Numbered from the stretch's first letter, positions 1 through 6,996 are shown. The stretch is DNA of 10,382 bases from Ruminococcaceae bacterium UBA1865 (GCA_002338255.1 DDHX01000040.1:4526-14907); one strand, 5' to 3'. Program-made: numbers and translations. The notes: generated by a model from the letters alone, not told the origin.

Positions 1-1047
1 AATGATACCAATCATAATATTGATAATCTCAGTAGGAGCACCAACATCCTGCTGTACACTTTGCCCGCCGTAAAGCAGACCACCAAAAAGTAAACCCGCA
101 AAAATACAGCCAATGGGAGAAGATCCCGCAATCAGAGCAACAGACAAGCCGTTGAACCCGTTGTTTTCAAATGCGGCCATTGTCGAAAGTTTATGCGGTG
201 AAGTACCTGTAATTGCCAACGCGCCGGCAAGTCCTGCCAATGCACCAGCAATGAGCATTGCCTGCGTAATATTGCGGTTAACATTGATTCCCGCAAACTC
301 AGCAGCGTCACGGTTAAAACCGACGGAACGCAACTCATAGCCTTTGGTGGAACGATACAACAGAACCCATACTACTATGGCCAGAATAATAGCAATCAAA
401 ATGCCAAAGTTGATATCTGTTTTCAGCATTACTTCATATAGCCACTTGGTCGGTTTTAACGCGGCCATACCTGCATCTGAAGTTTTCCATTTCGGCAGGA
501 GCATGGTATAGCTGGACTCATTGACCGGATAGGAACTGGTTGAATCCGGAAGATGGTATGCTGTTGTGTTCAGAACAAAATTAGACAGATAAAGTGCAAT
601 CCAGTTCAGCATAATGCTGGTAATTACTTCATGAATGCCGAACTTCGCTTTTAAATAGCCGATAATAATGCCGAAAATTGCACCGGCGAGAACGCCGGAC
701 AATACAACGATAGGGACTTGAATGATCGGAGCCAAATTGAGCTTTGCACCTACGCATACAGCCGCAATCGTTCCGGCTATGTATTGGCCTTCAGCGCCGA
801 TATTGAACAAACCGGTTTTAAAAGCAAATGCAACGCTCAAGCCTGTTAGAATAATCGGCGTCGCCTTGATAATTACATTGGAAATATACTTTGGTCTTGC
901 AAATATTCCATTAAAGAGCGCCCCAAAAGCCTCGAATGGATTGTAGCCGGCAAATGCAAGTATAATAGCCGAAACTAAAAACCCAAAAAGGATTGCTATT
1001 AAAGTTGAGGTAATTGGCTTTTTAAGAACTTTGACTAATGTTTTCAT
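1..1047 (-). CDS. Nucleoside ABC transporter permease, BmpC/YufP (NupP) type, 3' end cut by window
   Basis: Integral membrane permease of a BMP-type nucleoside importer (BPD_transp_2 superfamily, shared with ribose and branched-chain amino acid permeases). I translated it by hand: 349 codons stay open to the window edge, so only the last few residues and the stop are missing if it has the usual length of about 350-375. Diagnostic segments, in order, are a near N-terminal GYNPFEAFGALF, then GLFNIGAEGQ, the cytoplasmic loop FGIHEVITSIMLNW, and ELRSVGFNRDAA; hydrophobic helices run throughout. The start ATG is preceded by GGGAGG at good spacing. It begins 26 bases inside the 3' end of the ATPase gene, so the two are probably translationally coupled. 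The partner is the ATPase at 1022-2572. Family operons usually encode a second, shorter permease next, which would lie outside this window. Family assignment is firm; nucleoside specificity rests on the neighbouring deoB and deoD. Confidence 0.93.
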   Translation of the reverse strand, partial: MKTLVKVLKKPITSTLIAILFGFLVSAIILAFAGYNPFEAFGALFNGIFARPKYISNVIIKATPIILTGLSVAFAFKTGLFNIGAEGQYIAGTIAAVCVGAKLNLAPIIQVPIVVLSGVLAGAIFGIIIGYLKAKFGIHEVITSIMLNWIALYLSNFVLNTTAYHLPDSTSSYPVNESSYTMLLPKWKTSDAGMAALKPTKWLYEVMLKTDINFGILIAIILAIVVWVLLYRSTKGYELRSVGFNRDAAEFAGINVNRNITQAMLIAGALAGLAGALAITGTSPHKLSTMAAFENNGFNGLSVALIAGSSPIGCIFAGLLFGGLLYGGQSVQQDVGAPTEIINIMIGII

Positions 1048-2572
1048 TCTTCCTACCTCCCGCCATCAAACATCCAATCGTTTTTTCATCTACTTCGCCT
1101 TGTTTAAAACTGTCTACGATCGCTCCCGCGTAAATAACATCGATGGTGTCGGCAACATTCATAACTTCATCAAGTTCCAGTGAAATCAGAAGAACGGCTC
1201 TTCCTTTGTCACGCTCACGAATCAGTGTTTTGTGTACATATTCTATTGCGCCAACATCGAGGCCACGGGTAGGCTGAACCGCAATCAAGAGATCCGGTTC
1301 GTTCGCAATTTCTCTTGCGATGATAACCTTTTGCTGATTGCCGCCCGAAAGGCCGCGCACAGGCTGATTTTCACAGTTGTCCGGCCGGATATCATAGTCC
1401 TTGATCAAGCCCTGGGTATAGGCGAGAATTTCGCTGCTATTTAACATACCGCCTTTGTTGTAAGGCTTTACACGGTACTTTTCGATAACGACATTTTCAG
1501 CCACTGTGAAGGGAAGAATCAGTCCACGTTTTTGCCGATCCTCATGAATTGTCGAAATTTTATTGTCTATTACATTACGCGTCGTTGTATTTTGAATTTC
1601 TTTTCCATTGATTTTGATGGTGCCGCTCTCTGATTTTGTCAGATTGGTAATGGCTTCGACAAGCTCTTTTTGTCCATTGCCGTCGATGCCGGCAATACCC
1701 ACAATTTCGCCCCTGCGAACCTTAAGCGACAAATTTTTTACTGCGTTAAGTCTGCGCTCGTCCTTTACCGTCAGGTTTTCAATTTCGAATATAACATCAC
1801 CGGGGGTAGCCGGTGTCTTGTCTACAATCAGCTTGACACAATGGCCAACCATTTTTGTGGCAAGTTCTTCCTCATCAACATCAGCGACGTTAACGGTATC
1901 AACATACTTACCGCGGCGGATGATGGTGCAAATTCCTGACGAAGCCTTAATCTCTTTGAGCTTATGTGTGATAATGATAATTGTTTTTCCGTCTGCAACC
2001 AAATTGTTCATAATCTGAATTAAGTCGTCTATCTCCTGCGGAGTCAAAACGGCAGTTGGTTCATCCAAAATAAGCAGATCCACGCCCCGGTACAGTGCTT
2101 TCAATATCTCAACACGCTGTTGCATTCCAACGGATATATCCTCGATTTTTGCATCCGGGTCGACCTCAAGTCCATACTTCTTTACAATTCCGAGAATTCC
2201 TTCGCGTGCTTTTTTCATATCTATTACGCCAAATTGATTGGTAACCTCGTTACCAAGAATAATATTCTGTGTTACTGTAAAATTATCAACCAGCATAAAG
2301 TGCTGGTGAACCATGCCGATACCATGTTCAATCGCAATATTGGGGTTTTTAATATTAACCTTTTCACCATTCAAAAAAATTTCGCCCGCTTCGGCCTGAT
2401 AAAGACCGTAGAGCACATTCATCAGTGTACTTTTTCCGGCGCCGTTTTCGCCCAAAATGGCATGAATTGAACCCTTTTTAACGTCAAGATTTACGTTATC
2501 AAGAGCACAAAAGGAACCGAACATCTTGGTAATACCGTGCATTTGCACTGCATATTCCTTGTTGACTTCCAT
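1022..2572 (-). CDS. Nucleoside ABC transporter ATP-binding protein, two fused NBDs (YufO/NupO type)
   Basis: Cytoplasmic ATPase of 516 residues that powers the nucleoside importer; one polypeptide carries both nucleotide-binding domains, as in sugar/nucleoside CUT2-like ATPases. NBD1 has Walker A GENGAGKST (41-49), Q-loop Q90, the family-typical degenerate signature ISVGMQQ (146-152), Walker B LLILDEPT with D170/E171, and H-loop H203. NBD2 has a degenerate P-loop GIDGNGQ (295-301), a proper LSGGNQQ signature (408-414) and AVQPTRGLD (431-439) in place of a catalytic Walker B glutamate, so only one composite site is expected to hydrolyse ATP. This asymmetry is normal for the family. The start is the ATG at 2572, with AGGGGG about 9 bases upstream; an in-frame ATG at 2614 would add 14 residues that do not look like the family and would overlap a hairpin. 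The gene follows the binding-protein gene by 107 bases and overlaps the permease gene by 26. Confidence 0.96.
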   Translation of the reverse strand: MEVNKEYAVQMHGITKMFGSFCALDNVNLDVKKGSIHAILGENGAGKSTLMNVLYGLYQAEAGEIFLNGEKVNIKNPNIAIEHGIGMVHQHFMLVDNFTVTQNIILGNEVTNQFGVIDMKKAREGILGIVKKYGLEVDPDAKIEDISVGMQQRVEILKALYRGVDLLILDEPTAVLTPQEIDDLIQIMNNLVADGKTIIIITHKLKEIKASSGICTIIRRGKYVDTVNVADVDEEELATKMVGHCVKLIVDKTPATPGDVIFEIENLTVKDERRLNAVKNLSLKVRRGEIVGIAGIDGNGQKELVEAITNLTKSESGTIKINGKEIQNTTTRNVIDNKISTIHEDRQKRGLILPFTVAENVVIEKYRVKPYNKGGMLNSSEILAYTQGLIKDYDIRPDNCENQPVRGLSGGNQQKVIIAREIANEPDLLIAVQPTRGLDVGAIEYVHKTLIRERDKGRAVLLISLELDEVMNVADTIDVIYAGAIVDSFKQGEVDEKTIGCLMAGGRKNENISQSS

Positions 2573-2609
2573 ACCAATAGACCCCCTTGGCTTAATGAAT
2601 CCCCTTACA

Positions 2610-2646
2610 CACAACGGGACGCCATATGAATATGCGCCCCGTTGTG
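2610..2646 (-). other. Intercistronic GC-rich hairpin between binding-protein and ATPase genes
   Basis: Arms 2610-2622 and 2634-2646 pair over 13 positions in the minus-strand transcript, with a single G-U wobble. The 11-nt loop can partly pair further (three A-U pairs past a bulged G, leaving a tetraloop). It is not followed by a U-run; the transcript continues directly into the ATPase leader, so it is not a classic terminator. Its position after the abundantly needed binding protein suggests an mRNA 3'-end stabiliser or partial attenuator that sets subunit ratios. That role is inference from known cases such as malE-malF; the pairing itself is directly visible. Confidence 0.8.
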
Positions 2647-2679
2647 CAAAAGAGATTATAAAATATTATACTTGGTTAA

Positions 2680-3780
2680 TTACTTAAGGCTTGCTTCGTA
2701 TTTTGCAAACTCAGCTTTATTTGCTGGAGGGGTAATTGTCTTGTCCTTAATTTTGCTTTCAAGAGCAACTGCTGCATTGTAGGTTGCATCGCCCATCAGT
2801 TTGTGCTCTTCAGGAATACCGACAGCGTTTTCGCTAAGACCGTAAGTGTAGGTTTTGCCGCCGATTTCTTTGCCGTCCATAGCTTCTTTGGAAACGAGCT
2901 CAACTGCCTGATTGACAAGTTTTAAAGCGGAGGTTAAAACATTTTTAGGAGCAAGATAAGCCTGGTCACGGTCAACACCGATTGCAAACTTGTTTGCTTC
3001 TTTAGCTGCTTCAATTACGCCCATGCCGACACCGCCTGCTGCGTGGAATACTACGTCGCAGCCGTTGGAGAACATCTTGGTGGCGATTGCCTTGCCTTTG
3101 GATGCATCGCTGAAGCTTTCAGCATACTGAGCGTCAACTGTGATTTTTTTGCCAAGCTCTTTGGCAGCGTAAGCAACGCCAGCCTTATAGCCGTATTCGA
3201 ACTGATCGATGATGTTGCCGGTCATGCCGCCGACAAAACCAACCTTACCGGTCTTTGTTGTCTTTGCTGCAATGTAGCCTACTAAGAAAGAAGGCTCCTG
3301 CGCGCGGAACATAACACCGGTTACGTTTGAAGGTGTTTTGTCTCCGTAAGAATTATCGATGATAGCGTAGCTGATGTCCGGATTTTGCTTTGCGGAGTTT
3401 GTGATTGCGTCAGCCATAGCGAAGCCGATACCCCAGATGAGGTTGTTACTGTCGTCTGCAGCCTTATCAAGGTTTGTAGCATAGTCGGATTCCTGCTTGG
3501 ACTCGGTGTACTTGACTGCGACTCCGGTATCTGCTGACAGCTTCTGAAGACCTTCCCACGCGGACTGATTGAAGGACTGGTCGTTCACACCGCCGGTATC
3601 TGTAACCATCGCAATCTTAAAGTCTGTCTTTGCCGATGCGACTTCAGCCTTGCTCTCGGCTGCCGCTGAACTTGCCGCTGCACTTGCAGCCGCACTGGAG
3701 GTTGTGCCGGATGTTGATCCGCATGCGGTTACAGATGCTGCCATCATAACTGCAAGCAAAAGTGCTACAATCTTCTTCAT
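2680..3780 (-). CDS. BMP-family (PnrA/BmpA-like) nucleoside-binding lipoprotein
   Basis: Extracellular substrate-binding lipoprotein of 366 residues that captures nucleosides for the ABC importer. It begins with a lipoprotein signal peptide: two lysines, a hydrophobic core and the lipobox VTAC, with Cys20 as the lipidated residue. A flexible Ser/Ala-rich linker follows (about 21-52). The periplasmic-binding-protein fold covers about 54-345 and includes the BMP-family opening segment TDTGGVNDQSFNQSAWEGL (about 60-78), GFVGGMTG and the segment AAGGVGMG. Length matches the family. The start ATG has a strong AGGAGG about 8 bases upstream. The gene lies 118 bases after deoD and may have an extra promoter there; a hairpin separates it from the ATPase gene. 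Family members (Treponema PnrA, Bacillus NupN) bind purine or general nucleosides. Purine specificity here is inference from the adjacent deoD; sugar or autoinducer ligands known in remoter relatives are less likely. Confidence 0.95.
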   Translation of the reverse strand: MKKIVALLLAVMMAASVTACGSTSGTTSSAAASAAASSAAAESKAEVASAKTDFKIAMVTDTGGVNDQSFNQSAWEGLQKLSADTGVAVKYTESKQESDYATNLDKAADDSNNLIWGIGFAMADAITNSAKQNPDISYAIIDNSYGDKTPSNVTGVMFRAQEPSFLVGYIAAKTTKTGKVGFVGGMTGNIIDQFEYGYKAGVAYAAKELGKKITVDAQYAESFSDASKGKAIATKMFSNGCDVVFHAAGGVGMGVIEAAKEANKFAIGVDRDQAYLAPKNVLTSALKLVNQAVELVSKEAMDGKEIGGKTYTYGLSENAVGIPEEHKLMGDATYNAAVALESKIKDKTITPPANKAEFAKYEASLK

Positions 3781-3811
3781 GAATTTTTCCTCCTAATTTT
3801 TTGGATATATT

Positions 3812-3835
3812 TAATATCACAGTATTGTGATATTA
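3812..3835. promoter_or_regulatory. Perfect 10-bp inverted repeat upstream of the BMP gene (operator or leader hairpin)
   Basis: The arms TAATATCACA (3812-3821) and TGTGATATTA (3826-3835) are exact reverse complements separated by 4 bases. It lies 32 bases upstream of the binding-protein start and 16 bases upstream of its AGGAGG. There is no U-run after it on the minus strand, which argues against a terminator. It overlaps the -10 of a possible internal promoter, so an operator is plausible; as RNA it would make an A/U-rich leader hairpin. I do not recognise the motif as a known regulator's box. Rex and CRP/FNR sites have the TGTGA/TCACA halves in the opposite order. Confidence 0.7.
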
Positions 3836-3857
3836 TTCCCATTTTTCTTGTTTTCAA
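3830..3857 (-). promoter_or_regulatory. Possible internal sigma-A promoter for the transporter genes
   Basis: A TTGAAA box at 3852-3857 (5 of 6 to consensus) is followed by a 16-base spacer and TAATAT at 3830-3835 (4 of 6). The region is very A/T-rich, so chance matches are easy. It would let the importer be transcribed separately from deoB-deoD, and the 118-base gap is unusually long for this otherwise tight operon. The palindrome at 3812-3835 covers the -10 and the expected start site. Confidence 0.35.
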
Positions 3858-3898
3858 ATTTTAGTTTACTTTATTTTCCAATACATTTCAAGTACTTG

Positions 3899-4609
3899 TT
3901 AAGCAAGTGACAGTGCAATTTCCATCATTTGAGTGAAGCCTGTCTGGCGCTCTTCTGCTGAAAGTGCTTCGCCAATAAAAGGGCAGTCAGAAATTGTCAG
4001 CAGGCACAGTGCATTTTTACCGGCTCTTGCGGCATTCATATAAAGTGCGGCAGCTTCCATTTCAACCGCTAAAACGCCCATTCTCTTCCATTGGGACAAC
4101 GCGTTTTCGTTATCGTCATAAAAAGTATCGGAAGAAAGTACATTGCCAATAACGGTATGAATTTTTAATTTTTCGGCAGTTCTTACCGCCCGATTTAATA
4201 AATCGTAGCTTGCAATCGGTGCAAAGGTGCCAGGTAGGTTATACTGTAAAGCGTAGTTGGAATTGGTACAAGCACCCATCCCAATAACAACGTCACGCAC
4301 ATGAACATTGTCGGCTATACCGCCGGCTGAACCAATACGGATAATATTTTCCACATCATAAAAATTGTAAAGCTCATAACTGTAAATGCCGACCGACGGG
4401 ATTCCCATACCGCCGCCCATAACAGACACTTGTTTTCCGTTATAAGTACCGGTATAGCCGAGCATATTGCGTACGGTATTGAAACATGTAACGTCTGTCA
4501 AATAGGTTTCGGCAATAAACTTTGCACGGAGCGGATCACCCGGCATTAATACGGTTTTAGCGATTTCCCCTGCTTTTGCCCCATTATGAGGTGTAGGTAT
4601 GTTAGACAT
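3899..4609 (-). CDS. deoD: Purine nucleoside phosphorylase, DeoD type
   Basis: Cytoplasmic enzyme of 236 residues that reversibly phosphorolyses purine ribo- and deoxyribonucleosides to free base plus (deoxy)ribose-1-phosphate. It belongs to the hexameric PNP/uridine phosphorylase (NP-I) family. Recognisable parts are N-terminal TPH, the phosphate loop GDPLRAK (24-30, Arg28 contacting phosphate), [15 protein letters not shown] with the arginine donated to the neighbouring subunit, [23 protein letters not shown] (ribose contacts) and the catalytic pair in ISD (Asp208) and AEERQTGF (Arg221). Length matches DeoD (232-239). The ATG has GGAGG 7 bases upstream and follows the deoB stop by only 17 bases, so the two are clearly co-transcribed. 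The Cys-Pro after Asp208 differs from the His-Ile of the E. coli and B. subtilis enzymes; it lies next to the base-binding site and could alter base preference (inference). Confidence 0.96.
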   Translation of the reverse strand: MSNIPTPHNGAKAGEIAKTVLMPGDPLRAKFIAETYLTDVTCFNTVRNMLGYTGTYNGKQVSVMGGGMGIPSVGIYSYELYNFYDVENIIRIGSAGGIADNVHVRDVVIGMGACTNSNYALQYNLPGTFAPIASYDLLNRAVRTAEKLKIHTVIGNVLSSDTFYDDNENALSQWKRMGVLAVEMEAAALYMNAARAGKNALCLLTISDCPFIGEALSAEERQTGFTQMMEIALSLA

Positions 4610-4626
4610 AAGATTCCTCCTGAATT

Positions 4627-5793
4627 TTATCCAATAATCTCCTTTAAAAGGGATGTTCCTGTCGTCATTGGTGCTACATCAAAATAATCAAGAATAGTCG
4701 CTGCAATATCGGCAAAGGTCGGGCGTGTGCCCAAATTTGCCCCAGCTTTTACATTCTTGCCGTAAATTACCCACGGAATGTACTCGCGCGAGTGGTCGGT
4801 AGAAGGCGTGCTCGGGTCGCAGCCATGATCAGCCGTAATCATCAATAGATCATCATCACGAAGTCCATTTATAATTTCAGGCACTTTCTGATCAAAATAG
4901 GTTAGCGCCTTAGCATAGCCGTCCACGTCATTGCGGTGACCATAAAGCATATCGAAGTCAACAAGATTAATAAAGCAAAGGCCGTTGAAATCCTGCTTTG
5001 TCAGCTCAATGGTACGGTCAATTCCCTCTGCATTTCCTTTGGTTCTCATGAATTTTCCGACGCCCTTGCCCGCAAAAATATCATTAATTTTGCCAACGGC
5101 AATCACATCGTATTTGTTTTCGGAAAGCTGGTCTAACATTGTAATCTTTGGTGGCAAAAGCGAAAAATCGTGGCGGTTCGTCGTGCGGGTAAAGTCCGGA
5201 TAGGTGCCGACAAACGGCCTTGCAATGACCCTGCCTACGCCGTGCTTTCCGACAAGCAAATCCCTCGCAATTTGGCAATAGCGGTACAGTTCATCAATTG
5301 GAACAATTGCTTCATTCGCTGCAATTTGAAAAACGCTGTCTGCCGAAGTGTAAACAATCAATGCGCCGGTTTCCGCATGTTCCTTGCCATAGTCCATAAT
5401 AACGTCGGTACCGGAGTAAGGTTTGTTGCAAATCACTTTGCGACCCGTTTTTTGCTCAAATTCATATATCACGTCATCCGGGAAGCCGTTTGGGTAGGTA
5501 GGCAGCGGTTTGGTCGAATTAATACCGGCAATTTCCCAATGACCGATTGTTGTATCCTTGCCCTTGGAAATTTCCCGCATACGGGCAAAAGCACCCGTGG
5601 GATGTTCTTGCTTTGGCCGGCAGGTCACGCCATCAATGTTAAATAGCCCAAGCTTGTGCATGTTAGGCATATCGAAGTACTTGCTTCCTGCGGCTGCAGC
5701 TATCGTATTGCTGCCTTCGTCGCCATATTCAGCGGCATCAGGTTCTTCACCGATACCGAAACTGTCAAGCACAATTAAGAAAACTCTCTTCAT
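4627..5793 (-). CDS. deoB: Phosphopentomutase DeoB
   Basis: Cytoplasmic di-Mn enzyme of 388 residues, alkaline-phosphatase superfamily, interconverting (deoxy)ribose-1-phosphate and (deoxy)ribose-5-phosphate. It is the step after DeoD in nucleoside catabolism. By comparison with my recollection of the Bacillus cereus enzyme, the metal ligands are present: Asp10 in VLDSFGIGE, Asp281 and His286 in VDFDMLYGH, Asp322/His323 in TADHG and His334 in STDHSREY. The phosphorylatable threonine is Thr81 in [10 protein letters not shown]. The cap-domain motifs [29 protein letters not shown] and TNRHDFSL are also there. Length is normal (about 390-395). The start ATG has a moderate AAGGGA about 7 bases upstream. 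The 111-base leader upstream carries several interlocking inverted repeats. No active-site residue appears lost. Confidence 0.97.
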   Translation of the reverse strand: MKRVFLIVLDSFGIGEEPDAAEYGDEGSNTIAAAAGSKYFDMPNMHKLGLFNIDGVTCRPKQEHPTGAFARMREISKGKDTTIGHWEIAGINSTKPLPTYPNGFPDDVIYEFEQKTGRKVICNKPYSGTDVIMDYGKEHAETGALIVYTSADSVFQIAANEAIVPIDELYRYCQIARDLLVGKHGVGRVIARPFVGTYPDFTRTTNRHDFSLLPPKITMLDQLSENKYDVIAVGKINDIFAGKGVGKFMRTKGNAEGIDRTIELTKQDFNGLCFINLVDFDMLYGHRNDVDGYAKALTYFDQKVPEIINGLRDDDLLMITADHGCDPSTPSTDHSREYIPWVIYGKNVKAGANLGTRPTFADIAATILDYFDVAPMTTGTSLLKEIIG

Positions 5794-5810
5794 TTTATTC
5801 CCTTCATTTC

Positions 5811-5898
5811 TTCAGCGAAAATAAGCAGTTATAAGCACGCTGACATTCTCGCTGAAAGATGTCAGCAAACTGAAATCAAAAATTCAGGTATGCTGCTT
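5811..5898 (-). promoter_or_regulatory. Structured leader candidate upstream of deoB (interlocking inverted repeats)
   Basis: The gap between the regulator stop and deoB holds repeated GCTGA/TCAGC arms. Perfect pairings visible are: 8 bp between 5859-5866 and 5839-5846 (GCTGACAT with ATGTCAGC); 8 bp between 5849-5856 and 5811-5818 (TTCAGCGA with TCGCTGAA); 5 bp between 5883-5887 and 5870-5874; and 6 bp between 5893-5898 and 5823-5828 that encloses the first and third. The two 8-bp helices interlock as an H-type pseudoknot (connecting loops 2, 2 and 20 nt) that ends about 8 nt before the deoB ribosome binding site. Alternatively the arms are half-sites for a DNA-binding protein, or the regulator gene's mRNA 3' hairpin. 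I do not recognise a known riboswitch class here. Confidence 0.45.
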
Positions 5899-5904
5899 TC
5901 AACA

Positions 5905-6885
5905 CTATAGTACAGTCGTCTCTCTTATTTTAAGAGAAACAGGCAAAATAATTTCGCTTTGCTCAAGTTTATTGTTCTCCACCATGTCTATAATTATCTT
6001 TGCCGACATTCGCCCAATTTCTTCCATTGGCTGTGCAACCGTGGTAAGCGACGGTGTCATCAACGAGCTTAGTTCCAAATTATCATACCCGACAATCATG
6101 ATATCGTCAGGTACACGTCTTCCCGTTTCATGGAGTACCCTGTAAAGAGAAAGTGCAACCATATCGCTTACCGCTAAAATCCCGTCCACTTTTGGAAAGC
6201 GCTCCAAAAGTTCCCTTGAACGAACAATTCCACTGCTGTAATCATAGCTGCTCTCAATATATTGCGGCTCAATATTATGCTCTTTACATACATCTGAATA
6301 GCCATGAAAACGACGTCTGGCATTGGAAAACTCCTGCGATCCATGCATCTGGACGATATGCTGGCAGCCGCAGGCAATCAGATGCTCCGCCGCCAAACGT
6401 CCCCCCGTATAGTTATCCGCTTGAACGGAAGCTGTAAATGATGCATTCCCGCATTTATCCAGAACCACAATCGGCAGCGCGCAGTTGCGCATTTCCTCGT
6501 CCGGATCATTTCCAATGGTAGAAATAACAATTCCATCCGCATTCATAGCGGTAAGCATATTGATGTAAGCCGCTTCTTTCTCCGGCTTTTCGTCGGAATT
6601 GCAAAAAATCACCTTATACCCATTTTGAAACGCCTCATCTTCAATCGCGCGGCCTATTTCAATTAAAAACAGGTTCAAAAGATTTGGCACTATGTAGCCG
6701 ATTATTCTTGAAGATTTTTTGTAAAGAGAACGCGCAATTTCATTTGGTTTGAAACCGGTTTCCTTAATGGCATCCAAAACACGTTTCGTTTTTTCTTTAT
6801 TCACTCTTGCTGTACCGTTCATTACCCGTGATACGGTTGCAGGCGAAACCCCCGCCATTTTTGCCACTTCACTAATTCGAGCCAC
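5905..6885 (-). CDS. LacI/GalR-family transcriptional regulator, probable operon repressor
   Basis: DNA-binding regulator of 326 residues with the standard two-part layout. The N-terminal helix-turn-helix and hinge read ARISEVAKMAGVSPATVSRVMNG (about 2-24) followed by the linker helix through GFKPNEIARSL. A type-I periplasmic-binding-like effector domain runs from about residue 58 (IIGYIVPNLLN) to the end and includes VVLDKCG, SVQADNYTGGRLAAEHLI and IMIVGYDNLELSSLMTPSLTTV. I place the start at GTG 6885, because GGTGAT (6889-6894) sits just upstream and homologues start a few residues before ISEVAK. A TTG at 6906 would add seven residues with no ribosome binding site. It is the first gene of the nucleoside operon, 111 bases before deoB, and a LacI-type operator sits just after the transcription start. 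Autorepression relieved by a nucleoside or pentose phosphate is the likely mode; the effector cannot be read from sequence. Confidence 0.94.
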   Translation of the reverse strand: MARISEVAKMAGVSPATVSRVMNGTARVNKEKTKRVLDAIKETGFKPNEIARSLYKKSSRIIGYIVPNLLNLFLIEIGRAIEDEAFQNGYKVIFCNSDEKPEKEAAYINMLTAMNADGIVISTIGNDPDEEMRNCALPIVVLDKCGNASFTASVQADNYTGGRLAAEHLIACGCQHIVQMHGSQEFSNARRRFHGYSDVCKEHNIEPQYIESSYDYSSGIVRSRELLERFPKVDGILAVSDMVALSLYRVLHETGRRVPDDIMIVGYDNLELSSLMTPSLTTVAQPMEEIGRMSAKIIIDMVENNKLEQSEIILPVSLKIRETTVL

Positions 6886-6940
6886 CTTATCACCGCACTT
6901 TATCAAAAATCTTTTATGTTAGTTCCACAGGTTGTATTTT

Positions 6941-6955
6941 TTGAAACCGCTTTCT
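6941..6955. promoter_or_regulatory. LacI/CcpA-type operator (cre-like) downstream of the operon promoter
   Basis: The + strand reads TTGAAACCGCTTTCT, a near-palindrome GAAA-n-CG-n-TTTC with the central CG typical of LacI-family operators. It fits the degenerate cre pattern WTGNAANCGNWNNCW at every fixed position. Relative to the promoter on the minus strand it occupies about +7 to +21, a classic repressing position. Either the adjacent LacI-family protein or CcpA, or both, could bind it; sequence alone cannot separate them. Confidence 0.75.
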
Positions 6956-6967
6956 GAATGTAAATTT

Positions 6968-6996
6968 ATTATAGAATGTTCAATATCATTTGTCAA
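6968..6996 (-). promoter_or_regulatory. Consensus sigma-A promoter of the nucleoside operon
   Basis: On the minus strand TTGACA (6991-6996) and TATAAT (6968-6973) are separated by exactly 17 bases, so both hexamers match consensus 6 of 6. An A/T-tract stretch just upstream (about 6997-7020) resembles an UP element. The predicted start is near 6961, giving a leader of about 75 nt to the GTG of the regulator. A promoter this strong fits tight control by the overlapping downstream operator. Confidence 0.9.

Noticed and set aside
295..301. Broken P-loop in the second half of the ATPase as a sign of gene decay
   Set aside because: Degenerate second-domain Walker motifs (GIDGNGQ, AVQPTRGLD) are normal in this ATPase family. 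Positions given are residue numbers of the protein encoded at 1022-2572.
2573..2614. Upstream ATG at 2614 as start of the ATPase
   Set aside because: The extra 14 residues do not fit the family, part of the region belongs to the intercistronic hairpin, and the ATG at 2572 has a strong AGGGGG site.
3812..3835. Palindrome as an intrinsic terminator after deoD
   Set aside because: The stem is A/T-rich, lies 64 bases after the deoD stop, next to the following ribosome binding site, and has no U-run on the minus strand.
5170..5646. A 158-codon plus-strand open frame opposite deoB
   Set aside because: It lies wholly antisense to a gene with complete catalytic motifs, has no convincing ribosome binding site and its protein resembles no family I know. 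The same applies to the plus-strand frames at 1608-2018, 2120-2470, 3043-3285 and 7324-7605.
5811..5898. Purine, 2'-deoxyguanosine or preQ1 riboswitch before deoB
   Set aside because: The conserved junction and loop bases of the purine/2'-dG class are absent, and I could not match the preQ1 consensus. The region is reported only as a structure candidate.
6886..6906. TTG at 6906 as start of the LacI-family regulator
   Set aside because: There is no ribosome binding site before it, while GTG at 6885 has GGTGAT close upstream and gives the usual family N-terminus.
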